A stretch of 7,194 bases of DNA from an uncultured Acholeplasmatales bacterium (lineage in GTDB: Bacteria > Bacillota_I > Bacilli_A > ML615J-28 > CAG-698), in NCBI GenBank assembly GCA_937877075.1, contig CALEGD010000093.1, positions 1-7,194 on the forward strand. Reading direction: 5' to 3'. Every line of letters starts with the position of its first letter. The first letter of the stretch is position 1. Positions 1 to 5,456 of this stretch are shown in pieces. The position numbers were made by a program, and so were the translations under genes. The notes under the pieces were generated by a model. It made no database searches, was not told the origin of the DNA, and saw only the letters and a list, made by a program, of their open reading frames with translations.

Positions 1-2
1 AT

Positions 3-338
3 CATAGTGATGTTTGTCAAAAATTGAATTGTGAAGTTTTACAGGAATTAGTCGATAAAGAAAAACCAAATCATAACAGAAATTCAATCAAATCAGCAAA
101 AGAGATGTTTGAGAAATTGGGATATAGTGTTGCGGTTAATGACGATGAAGTTTTAATGTATTGTCAAAAGGCAAGCAGTGTTTTTATATATTTTATACTA
201 AAGGACTCATTTTATAAATCTTTGGGGTATGGTGGTTATCAACTAACAACAGATGGAAATAAAATTCAGAAAACCATAAGACCGGAGTTGCACTCAGCGA
301 TAACAAAACAAATGAAAGAATTGGGGTGGTTGGAATGA
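3..338 (+). CDS. Hypothetical phage protein, 5' end cut off by window
   Basis: The frame is open from nucleotide 3 to the TGA at 336-338, giving 111 visible residues. The first in-frame start candidate, TTG at 24, has no Shine-Dalgarno sequence in front of it, so the true start probably lies upstream of the window. The visible part begins with a charged stretch, followed by a segment with KEMFEKLGY, alternating hydrophobic residues (VFIYFILKD) and a C-terminal KQMKELGWLE. This alpha/beta pattern ending in a 'KELGW' helix resembles small accessory proteins of unknown function in Firmicutes phage early regions; that resemblance is from memory and no function is known to me. I see no signal peptide, membrane span or catalytic motif. 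It overlaps the next gene by 4 nt (ATGA), which suggests co-transcription and translational coupling. Confidence 0.7.
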   Translation, partial: HSDVCQKLNCEVLQELVDKEKPNHNRNSIKSAKEMFEKLGYSVAVNDDEVLMYCQKASSVFIYFILKDSFYKSLGYGGYQLTTDGNKIQKTIRPELHSAITKQMKELGWLE

Positions 339-748
339 ACGAACTAACAAAAATGATTTTTAAGGAATTAGGTGTTGAACCGAATGAGTGGTTTAAGGTC
401 GAAAGCGAAATTAAATCTTTTGTATATGAGGAATACCGCATTGGTGAGAATTTATTGGTTTACGGAAGAAAAGCCCATAAAGACCGTATCGGTTTAAGTG
501 TGTTTTTTCCGGATATAGCGACATTTATCCAAGACCCTACTTTAATTAAAAAAATAGTAAAGCCCTTATTAACTGAGGAAGAAAAAGAGTTTTTAAAAGA
601 AATGAATGCGAGTTCTGTCGACGTTGATGGTTCCTTTGTATACATACGAACATTTGTCACTGTAATGCTCCCTTTAAAATACTTGAATATAAAATTCAAT
701 GGACTTGAAAAATGCAAAGAATACACAAAAGAGGATTTAGGGCTATGA
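335..748 (+). CDS. Hypothetical phage early protein, 137 aa
   Basis: I place the start at ATG 335, not at the in-frame GTG at 326. The ATG forms an ATGA overlap with the previous stop, and a G-rich sequence at 323-329 sits at a suitable distance to bind ribosomes. The product is soluble and mixed in charge, with a cysteine-free N-terminal half and one cysteine near the C-terminus. It starts MNELTKMIFKELGVEPNEWF and ends GLEKCKEYTKEDLGL. Both ends resemble a group of uncharacterised phage early proteins that begin with a short helix followed by 'LGVE' and end in a 'NGLEKGKEYT..ELGL'-like tail; this is recollection, not a search result. No enzymatic motif or membrane segment is visible. It ends in a second ATGA overlap with the four-cysteine gene. 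Function unknown. Confidence 0.75.
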   Translation: MNELTKMIFKELGVEPNEWFKVESEIKSFVYEEYRIGENLLVYGRKAHKDRIGLSVFFPDIATFIQDPTLIKKIVKPLLTEEEKEFLKEMNASSVDVDGSFVYIRTFVTVMLPLKYLNIKFNGLEKCKEYTKEDLGL

Positions 749-981
749 CGGTAGATTTATATAAATGTACTGGTTGTCAGTTTTGGAATGGATATGTTTG
801 TGAGATAAGCAGTTGCGGTGTCTTAAGCAAATATGCAAAACTCAAATCAAAGTATTATAAATTGCTTACTGAAAATAAACCAACAGACGAAGTGGATAAA
901 GAACTTAATAAACTGATTAGAGATAACCCTAAAATATTTTTCCAAACATTATTACAAAGAAAAGAGGTGATTGTTGAGTGA
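745..981 (+). CDS. Small four-cysteine protein, possible zinc-binding, 78 aa
   Basis: The start is ATG 745, in an ATGA overlap with the previous stop and preceded by GAGG at 731-734. An in-frame ATG at 712 would add 11 residues, but it would sit deep in the upstream gene and lacks this signal. The N-terminal third carries C8, C11, C19 and C24 (CxxC-x7-CxxxxC), a spacing compatible with one structural zinc site. The rest is predicted helical and lysine-rich (KYAKLKSKYYKLL, then EVDKELNKLIRDNP). Such small zinc-ribbon proteins often bind nucleic acid or act as adaptors, but nothing here identifies a partner, so that is inference. A strong ribosome binding site for the next gene lies inside its last codons. 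Confidence 0.78.
   Translation: MTVDLYKCTGCQFWNGYVCEISSCGVLSKYAKLKSKYYKLLTENKPTDEVDKELNKLIRDNPKIFFQTLLQRKEVIVE
964..969 (+). promoter_or_regulatory. Ribosome binding site selecting GTG start at 978
   Basis: GAGGTG lies 8 nt before the GTG at 978. No competing in-frame ATG exists nearby, and the GTG overlaps the upstream TGA in a GTGA junction. This site is the main reason to accept the 57-codon reading frame that follows. Confidence 0.65.
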
Positions 982-1151
982 AGTTTGAAATCAAGAAGTT
1001 AGAAAGAAAGATTGGTATTTTTAAGCGGCAGCTGAAAAGAACAAGATGGCGGAGAGAACAAAGGAAAATCCGGAAAAAGATTTTTGATACCGAAATGGAG
1101 ATAACAAAAGCAAGGTTGAGGATGCAATATGATAGCATTAGCGAGATCTAG
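978..1151 (+). CDS. Very basic small helical protein, 57 aa
   Basis: This gene is short enough to be missed by length cut-offs. It starts with GTG 978 in a 4-nt GTGA overlap with the previous stop, has GAGGTG 8 nt upstream, and stops at TAG 1149-1151. The 57-residue product has 20 Lys/Arg (10 each) against 8 Asp/Glu. It has no proline or cysteine, only one glycine, and regularly spaced hydrophobic residues, so it is probably one long amphipathic helix or a short coiled coil. The central part (RQLKRTRWRREQRKIRKK) is almost entirely basic. A nucleic-acid-binding or oligomerising role is plausible from the charge, but this is inference. I do not recognise a family. Its tail overlaps an upstream in-frame extension of the following helix-turn-helix gene. 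Confidence 0.65.
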   Translation: MKFEIKKLERKIGIFKRQLKRTRWRREQRKIRKKIFDTEMEITKARLRMQYDSISEI

Positions 1152-1155
1152 AGAT

Positions 1156-1161
1156 GAGGTG
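1156..1161 (+). promoter_or_regulatory. Ribosome binding site for the helix-turn-helix gene
   Basis: GAGGTG ends 9 nt before ATG 1171. It sits inside the reading frame of the longer alternative start (ATG 1129), which has no such site, so it favours the 72-codon version of the gene. Confidence 0.65.
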
Positions 1162-1170
1162 AATTACAAA

Positions 1171-1389
1171 ATGGCAGAAGATGTGAAAATCACAACGAAA
1201 CAAAAATTGATCGGATGCAGAAATATGATTGGCTACACTCAAGATGACATGGCAAAATATCTCGGCATTACAAGAGTGACCTATAATCGCAAGGAAAACA
1301 AACCGGAAAAGTTCAGTTTCTCGGAAAAAGAAGCTATTAAAATATTGTTTAAAAATAGCATTCCAAACTACACAGATGTTTTTTTATAA
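1171..1389 (+). CDS. Cro/C1 (XRE)-type helix-turn-helix DNA-binding protein, 72 aa
   Basis: The protein is essentially a single DNA-binding domain. A first helix (about residues 8-20, KQKLIGCRNMIGY) precedes the helix-turn-helix at about 23-41, TQDDMAKYLGITRVTYNRK, which has the XRE signature of Gln/Asp-Met-Ala, Leu-Gly-Ile-Thr and Tyr-x-Arg-x-Glu. Helices over 48-60 (SFSEKEAIKILF) complete the fold. I chose ATG 1171 over the in-frame ATG 1129 because only 1171 has a good ribosome binding site. No sensor, protease or oligomerisation domain is present, so it resembles Cro or a small transcriptional modulator more than a full CI repressor. It lies 19 nt after the basic-protein gene and directly before the window's only sizeable gap. 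It may act on a target there, but this is inference and no clear operator was found. Confidence 0.85.
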   Translation: MAEDVKITTKQKLIGCRNMIGYTQDDMAKYLGITRVTYNRKENKPEKFSFSEKEAIKILFKNSIPNYTDVFL

Positions 1390-1574
1390 CTTATGTGTTA
1401 CACTATCGGAACAAACAAGGCTAAAAGCGTTGTTAATTTGAGACAGGCTCGATTTTCGCCTTTTCCACAAGACTTTATAAGGGTGTTCATTTTTAAATCA
1501 AAATAAGCGAAATTTGGGGTTCGGTCAGTTATAGGACAATTTTAAGTTTTCATAAGATAAAGAGAGGTGGTTTT
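1390..1574. other. 185-nt intergenic stretch without a convincing gene
   Basis: This is the largest gap between genes. It separates the small accessory genes from the recombination and replication block, so a promoter, terminator or operator would be expected here. I found an imperfect 13-nt-arm hairpin (1417-1462), a DnaA-box-like 9-mer (1461-1469), and AT-rich runs at 1474-1480 and 1537-1560. None pairs with a good -35 hexamer at 16-18 bp, so I do not call a sigma-A promoter. A 37-codon frame at 1393-1506 has no ribosome binding site. The stretch ends in the strong site AGAGAGGTGG of the next gene. Confidence 0.6.
1417..1462 (+). terminator. Imperfect long-armed hairpin, possible terminator or regulatory RNA fold
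   Basis: Arms 1417-1429 (AAGGCTAAAAGCG) and 1450-1462 (CGATTTTCGCCTT) pair at 11 of 13 positions around a 20-nt loop. The 3' arm runs into TTTTCC, so the U-tract is short and broken and the loop is long for an intrinsic terminator. It begins 28 nt after the stop of the helix-turn-helix gene, a sensible terminator position. A protein-binding dyad or an antiterminator structure is equally possible. Confidence 0.3.
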
Positions 1575-1712
1575 ATGGATTTTGGAGGAGTAAAGACAAA
1601 TATTGAGAGTTTGGATCAGTATAACGATTTGATAAAACGGATTTGTGAGTGGTTTATCGCTCTAAAGCATCCGGGTTATAAATTAAAAAATATCAGTCAG
1701 AAGGAGGAATGA
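1575..1712 (+). CDS. Hypothetical small protein, 45 aa
   Basis: ATG 1575 is preceded by GAGGTG (1564-1569) at 5 nt, and the frame stops at TGA 1710-1712. The product, MDFGGVKTNIESLDQYNDLI to the end SQKEE, has a helical middle with two aromatic positions (CEWFIAL) and a lysine-rich tail, and no membrane span. I recognise no family. Support for coding comes from the strong ribosome binding site, from filling the space exactly up to the next start (its TGA is followed at once by ATG 1713), and from its last codons (Lys-Glu-Glu) carrying the perfect AAGGAGG of the next gene. It is the first gene after the intergenic stretch, so it probably heads the recombination-replication transcript. Confidence 0.62.
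   Translation: MDFGGVKTNIESLDQYNDLIKRICEWFIALKHPGYKLKNISQKEE
1701..1707 (+). promoter_or_regulatory. Perfect Shine-Dalgarno AAGGAGG for the 44-aa gene
   Basis: AAGGAGG matches the anti-Shine-Dalgarno sequence fully and ends 5 nt before ATG 1713. It supports translation of a frame that would be doubtful on length alone. Confidence 0.7.
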
Positions 1713-1847
1713 ATGGCAGAAAAAAAATTAAAGGACAAGCTCAGAAAGTGGATTGCTTTGTTAGGCAAAGACGGAATTGGCTCTAAACAAATTGTAAGAG
1801 AGGAAATGATTGAAGTTTTAAACGAAGGAGGTAAACATGGAAATTAA
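1713..1847 (+). CDS. Hypothetical small protein, 44 aa, overlapping the ATPase gene
   Basis: The gene starts at ATG 1713 directly after the previous TGA, behind a perfect AAGGAGG, and stops at TAA 1845-1847. The product begins MAEKKLKDKLRKWIALLGKD and continues with GIGSKQIVREEMIEVLNEGG. It looks like two short helices joined by a Gly-rich turn, the first strongly basic and the second acidic. I recognise no family. It overlaps the downstream ATPase gene by 11 nt, and its codons for Glu-Gly-Gly (1824-1832) carry the AAGGAGG at 1825-1831 that serves the ATPase start. Expression is therefore probably coupled to the ATPase. A role as a small ATPase partner is possible but is inference from position only. 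Confidence 0.62.
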   Translation: MAEKKLKDKLRKWIALLGKDGIGSKQIVREEMIEVLNEGGKHGN

Positions 1848-3807
1848 ACTTAAATCAATGGTTATTGAAAACTTTAAGAAAGTTAAGCGGTGCGAAATCA
1901 ATTTTGCAGGAGAAAGTATGAGAATTAGTGGCGAGAACAGAACAGGCAAGACAACAGTATTTGATGCATTTACTTGGTGCTTATTTGGTAAGGACTCACT
2001 CGGTAAAACGGATTTTGAAATTAAACCCAAATTAAAAAACGGACAAGTAGTCCACAATGTTGAAACATCAGTAGAATTGGTGCTCTTAATTGACGGCCAT
2101 GAAAAAACTTTAAAGAGAACTTACAGAGAGGTTTACAAGAAAACTAGAGGAGAAGTAGACTTAACTTTCTCTGGGCATACATCGGATTATTTTGTAGATG
2201 GTGTTAGTAAATTACAGATTGCTTATAAGCAAATTGTAGATGCCATTATCCCGGAAAATTTGTTTAGAATGCTAACAAGTACAAGTTATTTTACATCTCT
2301 TGGTTGGAAAGAACAAAGAGATATTATCTTTAAACTTGTCAGCGATGTCAAGGACTTAGAAATTATCGAAGCAAGCGAAGAGTTATTAGCTCTTAAAAAT
2401 GAATTGGTATTAGGTAAAACGGTTGACGATGTATTGTCTGTTGCCAAAGCTGACAAGAAGAAGATAAACGAACAACTTAAGAATATTCCTTTTGAAATTA
2501 AAGGCATTGCTAATACCGAATATAAAAACTTGTCTGATGATTATGATGATGCTAAAAACGATGTTGATTTAAAACTTGCTTATGACAAGTTATCGAAAGC
2601 AGAAAGCGAAAGAGCACAAGGGTCAATCGCAGAAGAAATTGCTAGAGATGAAGATACTATTCGAGGCATCAGGAAAGAGATCCAAAAGTACGAAGATGAA
2701 AAAGAGAAAAAAGTCCGAGATGCTAACAAAGAAAACGATGAGAAAGCTCGTGAAGTCTTACACAAGAAAGATAATGCAGAACGGGAACTTAAAAAATTAA
2801 GAGCAGATGATGAACTCTTAAAAACCCGGATTGATAACGGTCTGAAAACTATCGTAGATGAAAAAACATCGAAAGAAAAACTTTTAGCCAGATATCACGA
2901 GTTAAAAGACAAATCCTTTGCTCCTGAAAACTGCGCTTACTGTGGACAAGTCTTGCCAAAAGAAAAACTAGATGAACTCGAGAAAAAGTTTAATCTTGAA
3001 AAGGCAACAACGCTTGAAAAGATTATTGAAGATGGGAAAAGCAAGGCTGCAACTATCGAAAAATACGAAAAAGCAGTAGATAAATTACTTGCTGAACGCA
3101 AAGAAAACGATAGTGAGGTTGCGGTTTTAGAAGGTGAAATCACAAAACTTGCTAATGAGTACAACGATGCTTTAAAGACCATAGTAGTAGATACATCTGA
3201 GTTTGATAAAGAAATTGAGAAGCGGGAAAAACGCATTGACTTGCTCGAAAAAGGAATTAAGAAACTCAAAGAAACCAAAGCAAGCAATGTTGTTGACAAT
3301 GTCATTAACGAGCTAAAAGCAACTATTGCATATCTTAGCGACAGAAAAGCGGAGTACAAACTTAAACTCCAAAATGATGAGAGAGTCAAAATCTTAGAAG
3401 CCGAAGAAAAGGATCTCCGTAAGAAGTTTGAAAAAGCAGTTCAGTTGCAGACTCTTTGCGAAAAGTTTGTTGTAGCAAAATCGGACTACTTGCAAAACAA
3501 AATCAATGCAAGGTTTGAGTTAGTGAAGTTTGAGTTGTTTGAAAAGTTAGTTAATGGCGGTATTGAGCCTACTTGTGTCGCGACTGTTGATGGTGTTAAT
3601 TTTCCAAGTGTCAATAATGGCGGGAGGATTAATGCAGGGCTCGATATTATTAAAACATTGCAGCGTATATACGATGTAAAAGCCCCCATTTTTATCGATA
3701 ACGCTGAGTCAGTAAGTGATTGGTTGATTGATCTAGATTGCCAGTTAATCAAAATGTATGTTGTCGAAGGTCAAAATGAATTGTTATTCGAAAAGGAGGA
3801 GATTTAA
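1837..3807 (+). CDS. Rad50/SbcC-like coiled-coil AAA ATPase with zinc hook, 656 aa
   Basis: This is a DNA-repair type ATPase of the SMC/Rad50 architecture. The N-terminal head has Walker A GENRTGKTT (residues 32-40, K38) followed by FDAFTWCLFGKDS, a pattern I recall from phage ATPases of this type. Long charged coiled-coil arms run from about 200 to 365 and about 375 to 540, broken by CAYC (C366, C369), the CxxC zinc hook that joins Rad50-like arms. The C-terminal head has NNGGRINAGLD (593-603) where the ABC signature is expected, and IFIDNAES with D621 as the probable Walker B aspartate and E624 as the nearest glutamate. At 656 aa it is much shorter than cellular SbcC (about 1000 aa), and no SbcD nuclease gene follows. 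AAGGAGG at 1825-1831 sets ATG 1837. Its stop shares one base with the recT start (TAATG), so the two are coupled. The likely role is tethering or processing DNA ends with RecT; this is inference. Confidence 0.87.
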   Translation: MEIKLKSMVIENFKKVKRCEINFAGESMRISGENRTGKTTVFDAFTWCLFGKDSLGKTDFEIKPKLKNGQVVHNVETSVELVLLIDGHEKTLKRTYREVYKKTRGEVDLTFSGHTSDYFVDGVSKLQIAYKQIVDAIIPENLFRMLTSTSYFTSLGWKEQRDIIFKLVSDVKDLEIIEASEELLALKNELVLGKTVDDVLSVAKADKKKINEQLKNIPFEIKGIANTEYKNLSDDYDDAKNDVDLKLAYDKLSKAESERAQGSIAEEIARDEDTIRGIRKEIQKYEDEKEKKVRDANKENDEKAREVLHKKDNAERELKKLRADDELLKTRIDNGLKTIVDEKTSKEKLLARYHELKDKSFAPENCAYCGQVLPKEKLDELEKKFNLEKATTLEKIIEDGKSKAATIEKYEKAVDKLLAERKENDSEVAVLEGEITKLANEYNDALKTIVVDTSEFDKEIEKREKRIDLLEKGIKKLKETKASNVVDNVINELKATIAYLSDRKAEYKLKLQNDERVKILEAEEKDLRKKFEKAVQLQTLCEKFVVAKSDYLQNKINARFELVKFELFEKLVNGGIEPTCVATVDGVNFPSVNNGGRINAGLDIIKTLQRIYDVKAPIFIDNAESVSDWLIDLDCQLIKMYVVEGQNELLFEKEEI

Positions 3808-4727
3808 TGAATAATAATCAAAAACAAGTGCAAAAAGCACCTCAAAACAAAATTATTGAATTTGAAAAGACTTTGGGCGATAGTGTCCAAAATCGGATTA
3901 CAGAGCTTACATCTCAAGGGAGATTGGACTTACCAAATAATTATAGCGTAGGCAATGCCATCAACAGCGCTTGGCTTAAAATTTTAGCGACAAAGGACAA
4001 AGACAAAAGGCCGGCCCTTGAAGTGTCTACTAAAGAGTCAGTCGCAAATGCTTTGTTAGATATGGCAATTATGGGATTAAATCCTGCAAAAGATCATGGT
4101 TATTTTATTGTTTATGGAAATCAATTAACTTGGTTTACATCATACTTTGGCAAATGTGCGGCTTTGAAAAGGATTACCGGAATTGAGGATGAACCTATCG
4201 GGACTTTAATTTATGAAGGTGATGAAATTGAAATCGGGCATAACGCTTTAGGTGAAGAAGTTGTATTAAACCACAAAACCTCGTGGGCAAATAAAGTTAA
4301 GGGCGAGCTTGCCGGAGCTTATGCGACAGTTGATTATAAAGGCATTAAACGGTCTTCTATTATGACAATGAAAGAAATCCGTGAGTCATGGCAAATGTCA
4401 CAATTCAACAAAGAACACAAGATGTTTACTGGAGAGTTTGCAAAAAGGACAGTTATTAATCGTGTAGTAAAAATGATCCTTAAAACAACTAACGATGATG
4501 ATTTGCTTGCTGAAACAATGATTGTTAACGAAAACAAGCACTTCGATTTTGAAGCAGAAGTCATCGAAGCTGCAGAAACAAAGGCTCAATTAGAAATTGC
4601 AACCAACGCTAATACCGGAGAAATTATCGATGTTCCTGAAGAAACTCCGCAACAGCAACCAGAACCAGATAAAGTCTCTGTTAATGATTTTGAAGAAAAA
4701 CCGAAATCAAAAGTAGATCCGTTTTAA
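3807..4727 (+). CDS. recT: RecT-family single-strand DNA annealing protein, 306 aa
   Basis: RecT proteins coat single-stranded DNA, anneal complementary strands and promote strand invasion in phage recombination. The family core is clear: VANALLDMAIMGLNPAKDHGYF (79-100, broken here by position only), YGNQLTWFTSYFGK (103-116), GAYATVDYKG (170-179), MTMKEIRESW (186-195) and GEFAKRTVINRVVK (209-222). The length is normal for RecT (about 270-310 aa). The C-terminal 45 residues are low-complexity, acidic and Pro/Gln-rich, and end in SKVDPF, which resembles the Pro-Phe tip of bacterial SSB. AAGGAGG at 3793-3799 lies 7 nt before ATG 3807, inside the end of the ATPase gene. The usual exonuclease partner (RecE, YqaJ or lambda-Exo type) is not present in the window. 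The metallo-beta-lactamase gene 9 nt downstream is a candidate substitute. Confidence 0.95.
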   Translation: MNNNQKQVQKAPQNKIIEFEKTLGDSVQNRITELTSQGRLDLPNNYSVGNAINSAWLKILATKDKDKRPALEVSTKESVANALLDMAIMGLNPAKDHGYFIVYGNQLTWFTSYFGKCAALKRITGIEDEPIGTLIYEGDEIEIGHNALGEEVVLNHKTSWANKVKGELAGAYATVDYKGIKRSSIMTMKEIRESWQMSQFNKEHKMFTGEFAKRTVINRVVKMILKTTNDDDLLAETMIVNENKHFDFEAEVIEAAETKAQLEIATNANTGEIIDVPEETPQQQPEPDKVSVNDFEEKPKSKVDPF

Positions 4728-4736
4728 GAGGCTATC

Positions 4737-5441
4737 ATGATTTTTAAATCATTAGCATCGAGTTCCAGAGGAAATTGCTATCTAATCCAAGATGGCATTT
4801 CCTCACTCCTTTTGGAGTGTGGCATTAAACTTTCTAAAATCAGACAAGCGATAAATCTTAACGAAATCGATGGTTGTTTAATAACCCACGAACACAAAGA
4901 CCATTCCGGCTATGCAAAAGAAATAATCAAATACACAGGTGTTTATGCGAGCAAAGGCACATTATCAAAAACCGATGTTTCCCCTTACGAATACAGAACA
5001 ACCGAAATTAAGAGTGGTAAACCGTTTAAAATAAACACTTTTACGATAGTACCATTTGAAACTGAACATGATGCAGAAGAACCTTTAGGATATTTGATTA
5101 AGTCATCTGCAACAGATAAAAAGTTATTATTTGCAACAGATACTTATTACATTAAAAATCAATTTAAAGGGCTTAACATCATCGCAGTTGAGTGTAATTA
5201 TGCGAGTGATATTTTAAAGGCAAATGTCGATGCCGGGAGAATACCGAAAGTTGTAGCAAGAAGATTATTCGAAAGTCATTTCGAGTTAGAAAATGTTAAG
5301 AAGTTTTTAATGGCTCAAGACTTATCAACAGTTGAGGCGATTTATTTATTGCATTTATCTGACGGAAATTCTGATGCCAAACGCTTTAAAAAGGAAATTA
5401 TGGAACTTACAGGGAAAATTGTGTATGTGTGTGAAAGTTGA
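4737..5441 (+). CDS. Metallo-beta-lactamase-fold protein, YycJ/WalJ-like, possible nuclease, 234 aa
   Basis: The metal-binding motifs of the superfamily are all visible: THEHKDHSG (H51, H53, D55, H56), H111 in ETEHDAEEP, D135 in FATDTYY, and H206 in LLHLSDGNSD. The two-metal site therefore looks intact. The 'HLSDGNSD' C-terminal motif and the N-terminal SLASSSRGNCYLI are typical of the YycJ/WalJ group. As I recall, a Bacillus YycJ was reported to have 5'-3' exonuclease activity on double-stranded DNA; that does not prove activity here. SHFELENVKKFL (180-191) matches the conserved 'GH.S.e....l' region with Ser before His181. AGAGG at 4727-4731 sets ATG 4737. It sits between recT and the replication genes, and a DNA-end processing role for RecT is inferred from that. 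A hydrolase of nucleotides or another phosphoester is an alternative. Confidence 0.88.
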   Translation: MIFKSLASSSRGNCYLIQDGISSLLLECGIKLSKIRQAINLNEIDGCLITHEHKDHSGYAKEIIKYTGVYASKGTLSKTDVSPYEYRTTEIKSGKPFKINTFTIVPFETEHDAEEPLGYLIKSSATDKKLLFATDTYYIKNQFKGLNIIAVECNYASDILKANVDAGRIPKVVARRLFESHFELENVKKFLMAQDLSTVEAIYLLHLSDGNSDAKRFKKEIMELTGKIVYVCES

Positions 5442-5447
5442 GAGGAG
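5441..5447 (+). promoter_or_regulatory. Ribosome binding site selecting TTG start of the replisome organizer
   Basis: AGAGGAG lies 9 nt before TTG 5457. The nearby ATG 5453 is in another frame and stops after eight codons, so it is not the start. The TTG yields the family-typical N-terminus MAEVKWIKI. Confidence 0.75.
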
Positions 5448-5456
5448 TTGATATGA

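Noticed and set aside
712..744. Upstream ATG 712 as start of the four-cysteine gene
   Set aside because: ATG 745 has the GAGG site and the ATGA junction; the extra 11 residues would lie within the upstream gene without any signal.
1438..1480. Possible sigma-A promoter, TTGAGA with TTATAA
   Set aside because: The spacing is about 31 bp, far above the usual 16-18 bp, and no better -35 hexamer fits the AT-rich -10 candidate.
1393..1506. 37-codon frame with ATG start in the intergenic gap
   Set aside because: No ribosome binding site precedes the ATG, the peptide has no recognisable pattern, and the stretch carries a hairpin instead.
1870..1886. Inverted repeat AACTTT-AAG-AAAGTT near the ATPase start, sharing AAAGTTAA with the iterons
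   Set aside because: It is a single occurrence in AT-rich coding DNA, with no array around it. A lone TAAAGTTAA also occurs at 4292-4300, so such matches arise by chance.
2937..3389. 150-codon minus-strand frame opposite the ATPase coiled coil
   Set aside because: It is Ser/Leu-rich, as expected for the antisense of a Lys/Glu-rich coiled coil, and lies wholly inside a well-supported gene with no sign of its own expression.
3828..3840. Hairpin GTGC-AAAAA-GCAC at the start of recT
   Set aside because: A 4-bp stem is too weak for regulation and lies downstream of the ribosome binding site.
4804..4819. Hairpin CACTCC-TTTT-GGAGTG early in the metallo-beta-lactamase gene
   Set aside because: The 6-bp stem sits in conserved coding sequence, lacks a U-tract, and is short enough to be chance.
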